Positions 1 to 9,000 are shown, numbered from the stretch's first letter. The stretch: 64,000 nt of DNA from JAPPHA01 sp965220985 (GCA_965220985.1 OZ244854.1:1922001-1986000); one strand, 5' to 3'. The notes: generated by a model from the letters alone, not told the origin. Made by a program: numbers and translations.

Positions 1-407
1 TGGCGGGGGATTTCGGGACGCAGGACGGGCAGGTGACTGGGCCCAGGTATGGTGCGGCCAGTGACCAGGTTCCGGGCGCGCATGCCGCCATGGGCGATTT
101 CAATTGCCGCGAGGCTGCCGTGACGCTTGATCGCCTCGACCTGGGCTGCATGGCGCGGGATATCGTGATCGTCCCAGAGCCTCTCCATCGGGTGATTCCC
201 CATGTCGGAATCGGAGCTGATTTCGGTGATCTGAACGGCAACCGTCCCCCAGCCACCTTCGGCCTTCACGGCCCTCATGGCGATTGCGCCATTTGGCTGG
301 TTCCAGCCATGGCCGGTCGCATGAGGAACCGCATAGAAACGGTTCGGAGCCGTCACCGGCCCGATGCGAACCGGTTCGAACAGAACCTCGTATCTTCCTG
401 TGGTCAT
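1..407 (-). CDS. Trimethylamine/dimethylamine dehydrogenase-like flavoenzyme, N-terminal part (truncated by window edge)
   Basis: About 135 residues are visible before the gene runs off the left edge. The protein opens with a segment reading LFEPVRIGPVTAPNRF, followed by RAVKAEGGWG, a WDDHD motif and IEIAHGGMRA. This is the N-terminal TIM barrel of the old-yellow-enzyme family in the form seen in trimethylamine/dimethylamine dehydrogenases and N-methylproline demethylases. Those enzymes oxidatively remove N-methyl groups using FMN and a 4Fe-4S cluster; the cluster cysteines lie in the missing part. Its ATG overlaps the TGA of the upstream UPF0261 gene (ATGA), so the two are probably translationally coupled. 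The substrate cannot be fixed from this fragment. Confidence 0.75.
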   Translation of the reverse strand, partial: MTTGRYEVLFEPVRIGPVTAPNRFYAVPHATGHGWNQPNGAIAMRAVKAEGGWGTVAVQITEISSDSDMGNHPMERLWDDHDIPRHAAQVEAIKRHGSLAAIEIAHGGMRARNLVTGRTIPGPSHLPVLRPEIPR

Positions 408-1645
408 GACGCGTTTTGGTGAACGATCCCGGTTTCGACCCAACCATCGAAGATCTTGAGAGCCGCCTCGGCAAACTCCGGATCGTTGATGTGGGCGTCG
501 ATTTCGGTCAACTCCAGCGGTGGCACGGTCACGCGTCGTGTTTCGTCGAGAAATGCCGCCAGCCCGTCGGGGTCGTGCGCGGGTTCGCCGGGCTTGTCCC
601 ATTCCTCGATGCCTTGGGCAGGCAGAATGTAGTGAACGGGCGCCTTTGATCCTTGCAGTCGCCGCGCGACCTCGCGCGCGGTTTCCCGCCTCTCTTCGTT
701 GTTCAGCGCTGACGACTTGATCAGGCGGTTGTGGGCATGAAACGGTCTGTCGCTGTATTGAGGCGGAATCTCCTGCCAGCCTGCGAAATCGATGAGGTCG
801 AGGCAGCCCGGCGCGACAAGCTGCGGGATTCCTGCCTTGCCGGCGTTGGTCATCCGCTCGGTACCCGCATTGACGACTGAGCCCGAGAGAAGGTTTCCGA
901 CTTCGGGCAATGCGAAGTCCATGACGCAGGCGAAGCCCTTTTGCCGCGCGATCTGCTCGAAGGCCATGCCGCCCATCCCTGTCGCGTGAAAGACAGCAAC
1001 CTCGAACCCGCGCGCCTCGAGCTCCGGCTTGAGCAGTTTCATGTACGACAGGCAGGACGACCCGAGCGATGTCATGCCGACAACGGGACGGGAGCGGGTC
1101 GGGCGCTCGACCGCCTGCGCGGCGCCAAGCACGGCGCCTGCCGCCTGGCTCAGCGACGACTTGCAGAAGGAATTGAGCCCGTAGAGTCCGCCGGCCCAAA
1201 GGATCATCTGGATGTCCGACGAAAGGCGGTCCGCCGAAATCAACGGGGAAAAGGCGACGGTGGAGACGACGTATTTCGGAACGCCCAGGGGAAGAGCCTG
1301 GCAAACGTCAAGCGCAAGATCGGTACCCATCGTGCCGCCGAGGATGATGGCGCCGTCGACTCGTCCGTCCTCATGCAGTTCGGCAGAGAGCTTCGAGGCG
1401 CCTCTCGCCATGATCTGCATGGCATGGTTTTCGTCGCCTTTGGCGACAGCGGCCTCGATCGAACTCCCGCCGGCTTCAGCGACCTCATGCTTTGAGACAT
1501 TGCACTCGCTGGGCGGTTCGCCGATGACGCTGACATCCATGCTCAGCACGGCACCGCCCTGCTCGCGAATGCATTCCGCGAGATACAGCAGTTCGTCTGC
1601 CTTGGTGTCGAATGTTCCAACGACCAGAATAGTCTTGTCAGTCAT
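404..1645 (-). CDS. Tm-1-like ATP-binding domain protein (UPF0261 family)
   Basis: A 413-residue protein with the family's N-terminal ILVVGTFDTKADEL stretch. It matches the usual length of UPF0261/Tm-1-like proteins, a two-domain family related to the tomato antiviral protein Tm-1. The bacterial role is poorly known. Members often sit beside TIM-barrel or flavoenzyme genes of catabolic operons. Here the stop overlaps the start of a trimethylamine-dehydrogenase-like gene by 4 bp, which suggests one transcript and a shared pathway. No signal peptide or membrane segment is visible, so it is probably cytoplasmic. Family assignment is firm; function is not. Confidence 0.8.
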   Translation of the reverse strand: MTDKTILVVGTFDTKADELLYLAECIREQGGAVLSMDVSVIGEPPSECNVSKHEVAEAGGSSIEAAVAKGDENHAMQIMARGASKLSAELHEDGRVDGAIILGGTMGTDLALDVCQALPLGVPKYVVSTVAFSPLISADRLSSDIQMILWAGGLYGLNSFCKSSLSQAAGAVLGAAQAVERPTRSRPVVGMTSLGSSCLSYMKLLKPELEARGFEVAVFHATGMGGMAFEQIARQKGFACVMDFALPEVGNLLSGSVVNAGTERMTNAGKAGIPQLVAPGCLDLIDFAGWQEIPPQYSDRPFHAHNRLIKSSALNNEERRETAREVARRLQGSKAPVHYILPAQGIEEWDKPGEPAHDPDGLAAFLDETRRVTVPPLELTEIDAHINDPEFAEAALKIFDGWVETGIVHQNAS

Positions 1646-2318
1646 GAACCGTTGTCCTCAGGTTTGGGCAAGCGGCCGATCTTGCCGTTGCTCGTGGTGT
1701 TCAAGACGCTGGCCACCTGTCGTCGACATACATGCGACTCCGTGACGCATCGGCGATCTCGGTCGCGATCATTCGCGGTTCCGCAAGGGGCACCAGTTCA
1801 GCCTTGAAGGTCAACCTCTGTTTTCGCTGCCAAGTGGTTCCCGGCAATCGCGCGTTGGCGTCGGACCAGGCGGCGATCACGGTCTCGGCACAAGCAAACT
1901 GGCAAGGTCGTGCGTGCCGATCAGCGATTGTCATCGGAGCGGGACCAAACGGTGCCAGAATTGCGTGTCGAAGAAAAGCGTCCATGAACTGGTCGGAGGT
2001 TGACTTGGCCTGACCCGAATTCCTGTCCACAGGTTTTCAACACGATCGTCCACACCGCACGACGCAAGCGCAAAATTGGCGTATGTTCCTGCGAGATTCG
2101 GCCAAGGACAATTCGAACTGCCATGCATGGGACCGGTTCGAATTCGTCGTCGATGCCGTTCGGAAATCCGGAGAAGTCTGTTACACGGATGGACAAACCT
2201 GGCCGAGATGTGCGCTCACCGAAGTCCGGATTCCCAGGTCATGACGAGGTCGGCCCGGCTTCAGTGAGCGATCAGTTCACCATGGCCGGCCGCCGGACGA
2301 AGCAGGAGCAATGAACAC
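1646..2318. other. Intergenic region between divergent genes, no supported gene
   Basis: This stretch separates the minus-strand UPF0261 gene from the plus-strand sugar kinase and should hold both promoters. A 109-codon open frame on the minus strand (1701-2030) has no recognisable domain or convincing ribosome binding site. I saw no tRNA or strong hairpin. Confidence 0.5.
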
Positions 2319-3299
2319 ATGCGTGAAACGGACTCACAGGCACCGCGTTTCGACGTGACCACATTCGGCGAAGCCGTGTTTCGCTTGAGCGTCCCTGCTG
2401 GTCAGAGGTTGGAGACCGCCAACAACTTCGACATCGATGCATCGGGCACCGAGGCCAATGTCGTTGGCGCACTGTCGCGGTTGGGTTGGCGATGCGGCTG
2501 GGTCAGTGCGCTGCCGAAGAACCCGCTCGGGCGTCGGGTTCAGAACAAGTTTCGCGGACACGGGATCGATCTGTCTGCGGTCGTGTGGCAGGAAGAGGGG
2601 CGCGTAGGGACGTATTACGTCGAGTTTGCCGAAGCTCCGCGTCCGATCAAGGTTGTTTATGATCGCAAGGATTCGTGTTTTGCGCGCATGGGTCCCGAGG
2701 ATGTCGACTGGGACTATCTGCTCGACACCCGACACCTGCATCTCACCGGTTTGACGATCCCTTTGAGTGCGCGCGCGGGCCAGGTCATCGAACAGGCCGT
2801 CGGGCGGGCGAAACAGGCGGGGATCACGACGAGCATCGACGTGAACCATCGCTCGCTGCTCTGGAGTGCCGAGGAAGCGCGCGAACGGCTCCTGCCGCTC
2901 ACTGACGGTATCGATCTTCTGTTTTGCAGCATGAGAGATGTCTGGACAGTTTTCGGGTGCGAAGGTCCGCCCGAACAGTCTGTCCCAAGGCTTGCGGGCA
3001 TGACTGGTGCCGCCAAGGTCGTCGTGACCTTGGGCGAAGAGGGCGTTGTCGCATTTGACGGGGACCGAATGCTTCGGGAAGCGGCACGGCCAGTGACGAT
3101 CATCGACAGGATCGGAGCCGGTGACGCGATGGCCGCCGGTGTTCTCCACGGGTGGCTGCAGGGTTCGTTGCAAGATGGTCTTCGCTACGGAACGTTGATG
3201 GCCGCTCTTGCACTCAGCCAGTTTGGCGATACCGTCATCACTCATGCTGGCGAACTCGATCGCCTGCTAGATAATTCCGCAATCGATATTCGGCGCTGA
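2319..3299 (+). CDS. PfkB-family sugar kinase, 2-keto-3-deoxygluconate kinase-like
   Basis: A 326-residue ribokinase/PfkB-fold kinase. The N-terminal substrate region has GTEANV near residues 43-48. The C-terminal PfkB signature RIGAGDAMAAG near 264-274 carries the anion hole and the catalytic Asp (about 269). The overall pattern, including VDWDYL and DVNHRSLLW, resembles KDG kinases, which phosphorylate 2-dehydro-3-deoxygluconate for the Entner-Doudoroff or hexuronate route. AGGAG about ten bases before the ATG supports the start. No KDPG aldolase or uronate gene is adjacent, so the exact sugar is inferred. Confidence 0.75.
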   Translation: MRETDSQAPRFDVTTFGEAVFRLSVPAGQRLETANNFDIDASGTEANVVGALSRLGWRCGWVSALPKNPLGRRVQNKFRGHGIDLSAVVWQEEGRVGTYYVEFAEAPRPIKVVYDRKDSCFARMGPEDVDWDYLLDTRHLHLTGLTIPLSARAGQVIEQAVGRAKQAGITTSIDVNHRSLLWSAEEARERLLPLTDGIDLLFCSMRDVWTVFGCEGPPEQSVPRLAGMTGAAKVVVTLGEEGVVAFDGDRMLREAARPVTIIDRIGAGDAMAAGVLHGWLQGSLQDGLRYGTLMAALALSQFGDTVITHAGELDRLLDNSAIDIRR

Positions 3300-3513
3300 C
3301 CGAAGTCGTCGATCTGGGGGAATACAATTGCGCTTCGACAGATCAATCCAGGATGCGAATGCGGGAAGGGCACCGATCGCTGCCTATGTCGGGTCCTGAT
3401 GTTCCAGTCTTTCAAGGCGCTGATTTCATCAAGTCAAGATCAGTCTTGGTATTTGAGAGAACCAAGGACAACATTCGGACCTTGAAGCAGAAGATCGGAG
3501 TCGGTTGCATCAA

Positions 3514-4653
3514 ATGTCTGAAGCCATAAGCCTGGTTCCCGACCAAATCTCGGTCGTGCCCTCGACCCAAGGCATCAAGTATGCGGGGTCGAAGCTGAAA
3601 CTGCTTCCATACATCCTCGATCTGGCTGAACGTACAGGGGCAAGGACGGTGCTTGACGGGTTCTCGGGCTCGACTCGGGTTTCTCAGGCCTTCGCAAAAT
3701 CCGGCTATAGCGTGATCAGCAATGATGTCGCCGTTTGGTCGGAGACATTCGGAAAGTGCTACCTGCAAAACAGGCATCCCGAGGGGCGATTTGCCGGCTT
3801 GATTCGATCTTTGAACGAAGTCCGCCCGAAAGATGGCTGGTTTACGGAGCACTATGGGGGCGAACGGAACGGTGGGTCTGCCGTCCAGTCCGACGGTCTC
3901 AAGAAACCTTGGCAGATTCACGTCACGAGGAAACTCGATGGCATCAGGGAAGAAATAGACCGACTGCCTCTGTCACCGCTTGAGAGGGCCGTCGCGTTGA
4001 CCAGTCTCATTCTGGCATTGGATCGGGTCGACAATACCATGGGGCATTATGTGTCATATTTGAACAAGTGGTCTGTTCGATCGTACAATGACCTGATACT
4101 TCAGGTGCCGAAGGTGTTCGCAACGGATCGGGAACACGTTGTGACAAGAGGTGATGTGTTCGAGATTTGCGGTGCAGACGTCGATCTGGCCTACTTCGAC
4201 CCGCCGTACGGTTCGAACAACGAAAAGATGCCGCCGTCGCGTGTCCGATACGCGTCATACTACCACTTGTGGACCACGATTTGCCTTAACGACACGCCTG
4301 ACCTGTTCGGAAAGGCGAACCGACGGTGCGATACATCGGACAGAGTTGCCAGCTCCGTCTTCGAAGAATTCAAGAGAAACGAGAACTCCGGCAGGTTCAT
4401 TGCGGTCGAAGCTGTGGACAGATTGATTCGTTCGACGGCTGCCAAGTGGATCATCTTGTCCTACAGTTCGGGAGGGCGGGGAGCGGCAGAAGAAATCAAT
4501 GAGGCGCTGTCCGAGCACGGCAGTATCGTTGACGTCGTCAAGGTCGATTATCGACGGAACGTGATGTCCGGGATGAAATGGACCAACGAATGGTTGCGCG
4601 ATACGGAAACCCCGAATCACGAGTTCCTGTTCTTGATCAAGAAGAACGGCTGA
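3514..4653 (+). CDS. D12-class N6-adenine DNA methyltransferase (orphan)
   Basis: A 379-residue protein of the Dam/D12 class. It has an N-terminal IKYAGSK region (motif X type), the AdoMet-binding motif LDGFSGSTRVS near residues 47-57, and the catalytic DPPY at about 229-232. It should transfer a methyl group from AdoMet to adenine N6 in a specific DNA site. No restriction endonuclease or specificity gene is adjacent, so it looks like an orphan regulatory or phage-derived enzyme. ATG 3514 is chosen; a TTG at 3505 in the same frame, four bases after GGAG, is an alternative. Base composition looks less GC-rich than in flanking genes, consistent with transfer. Confidence 0.8.
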   Translation: MSEAISLVPDQISVVPSTQGIKYAGSKLKLLPYILDLAERTGARTVLDGFSGSTRVSQAFAKSGYSVISNDVAVWSETFGKCYLQNRHPEGRFAGLIRSLNEVRPKDGWFTEHYGGERNGGSAVQSDGLKKPWQIHVTRKLDGIREEIDRLPLSPLERAVALTSLILALDRVDNTMGHYVSYLNKWSVRSYNDLILQVPKVFATDREHVVTRGDVFEICGADVDLAYFDPPYGSNNEKMPPSRVRYASYYHLWTTICLNDTPDLFGKANRRCDTSDRVASSVFEEFKRNENSGRFIAVEAVDRLIRSTAAKWIILSYSSGGRGAAEEINEALSEHGSIVDVVKVDYRRNVMSGMKWTNEWLRDTETPNHEFLFLIKKNG

Positions 4654-4751
4654 CCCCCGCCGAAGCATGCGCTGGCCGGTCACATCATGCAAGCAAGTGC
4701 GCCAAAGTGCCAACAGCATCCGTGCCGAATTCGTCGAATCGCGGTTGACGG

Positions 4752-5231
4752 ATGCACCCGTCGGAAAATAATCTCGTGACCATGAGAATTCTCACGAAAC
4801 AGTCCGGACCGACCCGCCGAACGGCGATGAAGCTGGCGCTGGGAGCGGTCGCAACGACCGCGATCGGCATCGGACAGCCGCGTTCGGTTTTTGCTGCGAA
4901 CGGCCTGGAACAGGCGATACTGGAATTTACTGGCGGCGTTGTTCCGATCGATGGTGACGTGACTCTCGACGCCCCCGAAATCTCCGACAATGGAGGCTCC
5001 GTGCAGGTTCGTGTCGCTGCCGCCGGTGCACGAAGGATCGCGATTTTCGCAAATGCGAACCCAAATCCGGGAGTCGCGGTTTTCTCATTTGGCGAGAGTG
5101 CGGTTCCTGCCGCGACGACCCGCATTCGGCTGGCCGGAAGCCAGGACATCCTGGCGGTTGCGCAGCTCGCGGACGGCAGTTTCGTTCAAGCGAAGCGGCC
5201 GATCACGGTCACTGTCGGCGGTTGCGGGTAG
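4752..5231 (+). CDS. soxY: Thiosulfate/sulfur carrier protein SoxY
   Basis: A 159-residue periplasmic protein with a Tat-type signal (TRRTAMKLALGAV, then an FAANG cleavage region). It ends in VGGCG, the mobile C-terminal arm whose cysteine carries sulfur intermediates in SoxY. The usual ending is GGCGG or GGCG, so the arm is complete. It is followed four bases later by soxZ, its heterodimer partner, then by cytochrome and flavoprotein genes for sulfide oxidation. The first ATG (4752) is used; an internal ATG at 4782 is possible because the signal peptide lies after both. soxXA, soxB and soxCD are not in the window. Confidence 0.88.
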   Translation: MHPSENNLVTMRILTKQSGPTRRTAMKLALGAVATTAIGIGQPRSVFAANGLEQAILEFTGGVVPIDGDVTLDAPEISDNGGSVQVRVAAAGARRIAIFANANPNPGVAVFSFGESAVPAATTRIRLAGSQDILAVAQLADGSFVQAKRPITVTVGGCG

Positions 5232-5235
5232 ACCG

Positions 5236-5562
5236 ATGGCAACCCCAAGCATGCGCGTCAAATTGCCGAAGTCGGTCACGGCGGGGACTCCTTTCGAGGT
5301 CAAGACCCGCATCACTCATCCCATGCATACCGGTTTGCGGCGCGACAGCGACGGTGAACTGATCCCGCGCCAGATCATCAATCGAATGGTCGTCAGGTTC
5401 AACGGCGAAGAGGTCTTTGTGGCTGCGCTCGAACCCGCGATTTCGGCCGATCCGTACATCCAGTTCGAATTGATCGTTCACGAGGAAGGCGAACTCGAAT
5501 TTGAATGGATCGATGATGACGGCAACAGCTACAGTCTCCAAAGACGAGTTGATGTCGTGTAG
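5236..5562 (+). CDS. soxZ: Thiosulfate oxidation complex protein SoxZ
   Basis: A 108-residue Ig-like beta protein. It has a conserved VKTRITHPMHTG stretch near the N terminus and ends in a strand pattern typical of SoxZ. SoxZ forms the scaffold dimer with SoxY that presents the sulfur-carrying cysteine to partner enzymes. It lacks a signal peptide, as expected, because SoxZ is usually exported together with the Tat substrate SoxY. The ATG at 5236 lies four bases after the soxY stop. The stop overlaps the next gene's start region by 11 bp, indicating one operon. Confidence 0.9.
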   Translation: MATPSMRVKLPKSVTAGTPFEVKTRITHPMHTGLRRDSDGELIPRQIINRMVVRFNGEEVFVAALEPAISADPYIQFELIVHEEGELEFEWIDDDGNSYSLQRRVDVV

Positions 5563-6310
5563 GTCACCGTGTCGAACACGGCCCGGATCCGGGCTCGGTT
5601 CGGTTTGTCTCGCCTTGGTGGTGTCCGCAGTTGCGTTCTTTGCGTCGTTTCAGGCTGGCCTCCTCCACGCCTCCGAGTCGGAACCGCTCAGCGCGGAGTT
5701 CAAGGTTTGCAAGCAATGCCACCAGATCGGTCGGGGTGCGGAAAACAGGATCGGACCCCATCTCAATGACATATTCGGCCGGGTCGCGGGTTCGCTCTCC
5801 GACTTCCGTTATTCGCGATCCATGCGAGAGGCGGGCGAGGCGGGCCTCGTGTGGGACCGCGAATCGCTCGATTCCTTTCTCGAGTCGCCACGCAGGCTTG
5901 TTCCCCGAACACGAATGACGATGTCCGGAATCCAGGATGAAGAACAACGTGCACGCCTGCTGGAACTGCTGGGTGGTTTCTCGGAAAATGACCCCGATCT
6001 GCCCGACGCGGAGCCAACCCTGACGCCGGAACAGTACGGGCTTGATCCGGGTCTGCTCGCGGTCGAAGGCAACCTGGAATACGGAGCCTATCTCGCTGGC
6101 GAGTGCACCACCTGTCATCTGCCGGAGGGAACCGACGAGACCATTCCGTCAATTGAGGGATGGCCGACCGACGAGTTTGTGATAACCCTTCATGCGTACA
6201 AGGTCGGGCAAAGAGAGCATCCGGTCATGCAGATGGTGACCGGTCGTTTGTCAAACGAGGAGATTGCTTCCCTCGCGCTTTATTTTCGCGATATTGTCGA
6301 AAGCCCTTGA
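5552..6310 (+). CDS. Diheme c-type cytochrome, flavocytochrome c subunit (FccA/SoxE-like)
   Basis: A 252-residue exported cytochrome. A signal peptide with a hydrophobic core covers residues 16-36 and is followed by an ASESE region. Two CxxCH haem motifs are present: CKQCH (53-57) and CTTCH (185-189). The first domain has a methionine near the expected sixth-ligand position (RTRMTMSG), and the second a late MQMV. A two-haem subunit directly upstream of an FccB-type flavoprotein fits the cytochrome subunit of flavocytochrome c sulfide dehydrogenase, or SoxE of SoxEF. ATG 5552 is favoured over 5501 because it gives a proper signal peptide; it overlaps soxZ by 11 bp. Confidence 0.8.
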   Translation: MSCRSPCRTRPGSGLGSVCLALVVSAVAFFASFQAGLLHASESEPLSAEFKVCKQCHQIGRGAENRIGPHLNDIFGRVAGSLSDFRYSRSMREAGEAGLVWDRESLDSFLESPRRLVPRTRMTMSGIQDEEQRARLLELLGGFSENDPDLPDAEPTLTPEQYGLDPGLLAVEGNLEYGAYLAGECTTCHLPEGTDETIPSIEGWPTDEFVITLHAYKVGQREHPVMQMVTGRLSNEEIASLALYFRDIVESP

Positions 6311-6328
6311 AACAGGAGGACCAGAGTC

Positions 6329-7642
6329 ATGAACACGAAACACGAAACCATCAATTCGGGCGGTCCTGACCGACCCGATCGACGCAGGTTTCTGTCGTCT
6401 GCCGTGGCAACGACGACAGCGGTGTCCATGCTGTCGGCACCGATGGTCATGGCCCAAGGCCGCCCACGCGCAGTGGTTGTCGGCGGTGGAGCCGGAGGCG
6501 CAACGGTCGCGCGATACATTGCAAAGGATTCTGGCGGTGCAATCGACGTCACTCTCGTCGAGCCGTCACGGACCTATTACTCGTGCTTCTTCTCGAATCT
6601 CTACATCGGCGGGTTCCGGGACTTTGCGTCCTTGGGCCACACCTACGGGGCGCTCGCAGCGGAGTACGGGATCAATGTCGTGCACGACTGGGTGGTCGGG
6701 GTCGACCGCGACGCCAGGAGCGTTTCGCTCGCCGGCGGTGGGTCGCTTGGGTACGATCGCCTCGTCCTTTCGCCGGGAATCGATTTTCGGCCTGACTCGG
6801 TGGCGGGTTGGGACATCTCCCAGCAAAACAGAATGCCGCATGCCTACAAGGCAGGATCGCAGACCCAGCTGCTCAAGGCTCAGATCGAATCGATGCCCGA
6901 GGGCGGCGTCTATTGCATGGTCGCACCGCCCAATCCGTTCCGATGCCCGCCCGGGCCGTACGAGCGGATCTCGATGGTGGCCCATGTCTTGAAATCGACC
7001 AATCCGACAGCCAAGATTCTGATCGTGGACCCCAAGGAGAAATTCTCCAAGCAGGGGCTCTTCGAGGAAGGATGGCAAAACCACTACTCGGGGATGGTCG
7101 AACGGATCGGACCGGAATTCGGTGGCGACAAGGTGGAAGTTCGACCCGAATCCATGGAAGTCCTGGTCGATTCAGAGGTCATGAAGGTCGATGTCTGCAA
7201 CGTGATTCCTGCCCAGATGGCCGGGCGCGTGGCAGCCGAAGCCGGCATCACCAACGACGCCGGATGGGCGCCCGTGGTTGCCCACACCATGCAAAGCCGC
7301 ATGGACGACAACATCCACGTGGTGGGTGACGCATCGCAGCAAGGCGACATGCCGAAATCCGGTTTCTCGGCCAACAGCCAAGCCAAGGTCTGCGCAATGG
7401 CAGTCCGCGGCGCTCTGACCGACTCGCAAGTGTTTCCTGCACGATTTGCGAATACCTGCTGGTCGCTCATCGGCACAGACGATGGCGTCAAGGTCGGCGC
7501 GACCTACGAGGCGACCGACGAAAAGATCGCCCGGGTCGATGGCTTCATTTCCCAGACCGGGGAGGCAGCCGATCTGCGAAAGGCGACCTACGAGGAATCG
7601 CTTGGCTGGTACGCCGCGATTTCCAGCGACATGTTTGGCTGA
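6329..7642 (+). CDS. fccB: Flavocytochrome c sulfide dehydrogenase, FAD subunit (FccB/SoxF)
   Basis: A 437-residue Tat-exported flavoprotein. RRRFL at residues 18-22 and an AMA-type cleavage region precede a Rossmann motif VGGGAGGATVARY (from about 51). The segment YYSCFFSN (Cys near 86) matches the position where FccB binds FAD covalently. A later pair of cysteines in VYCMVAPPNPFRCPPG fits the redox-active disulfide region. The enzyme oxidises sulfide to sulfur in the periplasm and passes electrons to the diheme subunit encoded 18 bp upstream. This is the last gene of the soxYZ-cytochrome-fccB operon and faces yeeE tail to tail. Confidence 0.88.
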   Translation: MNTKHETINSGGPDRPDRRRFLSSAVATTTAVSMLSAPMVMAQGRPRAVVVGGGAGGATVARYIAKDSGGAIDVTLVEPSRTYYSCFFSNLYIGGFRDFASLGHTYGALAAEYGINVVHDWVVGVDRDARSVSLAGGGSLGYDRLVLSPGIDFRPDSVAGWDISQQNRMPHAYKAGSQTQLLKAQIESMPEGGVYCMVAPPNPFRCPPGPYERISMVAHVLKSTNPTAKILIVDPKEKFSKQGLFEEGWQNHYSGMVERIGPEFGGDKVEVRPESMEVLVDSEVMKVDVCNVIPAQMAGRVAAEAGITNDAGWAPVVAHTMQSRMDDNIHVVGDASQQGDMPKSGFSANSQAKVCAMAVRGALTDSQVFPARFANTCWSLIGTDDGVKVGATYEATDEKIARVDGFISQTGEAADLRKATYEESLGWYAAISSDMFG

Positions 7643-7708
7643 CTTGGCAGAATGAACTTGCGACTGGTGCCGGAGACCCGGCGCCAGTCGCGCATCAATT
7701 GAACGCTT

Positions 7709-8731
7709 CTAATCGGCAAGCCTTTTGCCGACCATGCGCGCGCTTGCCGACATCGCGAGGAATGCGACGATGGCCGCGAGGCTGGCCGTCGAGATCCCGG
7801 AAATCCCTGCACCCACGCTGCACCCGCCGGCGAGCACCCCTCCGAATCCCATCATGACTGCGCCTGCAAGTCTCCGCCGGGCCGGTTTCGGATCATCGAG
7901 CGACTGAATCCGAAACTCGCCGGCTGCGACTGACGCCCCCATGCTCCCGGCAAGGACGCCCGCAACAAGTCCCGTTCCGAAGCTGACCGGAATCGACGTT
8001 GCGGCGATGAACCAGAACAGCGTTCCCGCGGTCGGTCCGGTGAAGCCGAGCGATTCGACGGGAAGCGGGTCGAAATCGTCCTGGAGCAGGACTCCGGTGC
8101 CAACCCAACTGATCGGGATCAGCAATCCCAGGACCGCAGCCATCACCAGGTGGCTCTTTCGGGCACCTGATCTGAACGCGAAGATGACGGCCAGGATGAC
8201 CAAGGCGAAGATCAGGATCTCCCCACCGGGCAGGGCGGTGATCTCGACGAATCTGCCGCCCTCGATCGTCACGCTGCCGATGGTCTCCCGAACAGGCGCG
8301 AGCGCACCCTTCATTGTCGCATGGGCGGTGGCTGCGATGATGACGAGGGCGAACAGCGAGCGGAGGTTGCCACTTCCGGCCAGAACCGTCAGCCGCGAGA
8401 TGCAGCCACCGGCCATCACCATTCCGGCGCCAAACAGCGCGCCGCCAAAGATCAGCGAGACGATTGCGAGGTCTGGTGCGAGAAACCTGTGGTCCGAGAA
8501 GGAGATCACCCCGAAAATCACTGCAAGGCGGGTGCCGGCAATGGCTGTCGCCATCGCCATTGCCCAGGCGCCAAAAGCGGGAATCCTCTCTTCCTTGGGG
8601 CCAGCGAGGCTGCGGCGCAAGCACAGCCCGGATCGCTGTGCAAGAACCCCGAACACGCCGCCCACGAACAGGCCAAGGATGGCTGCGGCGATTGTGGGCG
8701 CCAGATAATCCAACCCCAATGTCTCTAACAT
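7709..8731 (-). CDS. YeeE/YedE family sulfur-compound transporter (SoxT/PmpA-like)
   Basis: A 340-residue polytopic membrane protein with about ten hydrophobic segments and the family's conserved cysteine-containing motifs. These are SGLCLRRS (Cys 37), MAGGCISR (Cys 110) and a late GGCSVGAGISG. YeeE/YedE proteins transport thiosulfate or related sulfur species by relaying them between cysteines. It faces the soxYZ/fcc operon on the opposite strand, with 66 bp between the stops. Such genes commonly accompany sox clusters, so uptake or export of sulfur intermediates is the likely job. Confidence 0.8.
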   Translation of the reverse strand: MLETLGLDYLAPTIAAAILGLFVGGVFGVLAQRSGLCLRRSLAGPKEERIPAFGAWAMAMATAIAGTRLAVIFGVISFSDHRFLAPDLAIVSLIFGGALFGAGMVMAGGCISRLTVLAGSGNLRSLFALVIIAATAHATMKGALAPVRETIGSVTIEGGRFVEITALPGGEILIFALVILAVIFAFRSGARKSHLVMAAVLGLLIPISWVGTGVLLQDDFDPLPVESLGFTGPTAGTLFWFIAATSIPVSFGTGLVAGVLAGSMGASVAAGEFRIQSLDDPKPARRRLAGAVMMGFGGVLAGGCSVGAGISGISTASLAAIVAFLAMSASARMVGKRLAD

Positions 8732-8972
8732 CTCATGGCTCCCTTCGGCGGTTCATGTTTCCGTGGCTCTGCCATTGTCCCGGCCGTGGACTGCCAACGT
8801 GCGACGTGTTGCGCGCATTCGTCCGATCCAAGCGGCGACCGTGGCACCTGCTTCGAGAATGAAGTAACGCAGAACGGGCCTGTCGGTTGCGTGAATCATG
8901 GTCGCTCCGAACGATGGTCAGGGCCGGGCACGTTGGAACTGTCCGAGCACGCAATGACGAATGGCATGAATG
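8732..8972. other. Intergenic region upstream of rpsD and yeeE, no gene seen
   Basis: Divergent spacer between the YeeE gene (minus) and rpsD (plus). It ends at a strong sigma70-like promoter for rpsD. Short open frames here have no recognisable content. Confidence 0.5.
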
Positions 8973-9000
8973 TTGACAGTTCTCAAATTGAAATTATAAC
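8973..9000 (+). promoter_or_regulatory. Sigma70-type promoter of rpsD
   Basis: TTGACA at 8973-8978 and TATAAC at 8995-9000 are separated by 16 bp, close to consensus for both boxes. About 115 bases of leader then run to the rpsD GTG at 9124. Confidence 0.7.

Noticed and set aside
1701..2030. A 109-codon minus-strand frame in the first intergenic region
   Set aside because: Some stretches look protein-like, but no domain, start signal or partner supports it.
2128..2160. GGTTCGAATTC resembling a tRNA T-arm
   Set aside because: No matching acceptor, D-arm or anticodon stem surrounds it.
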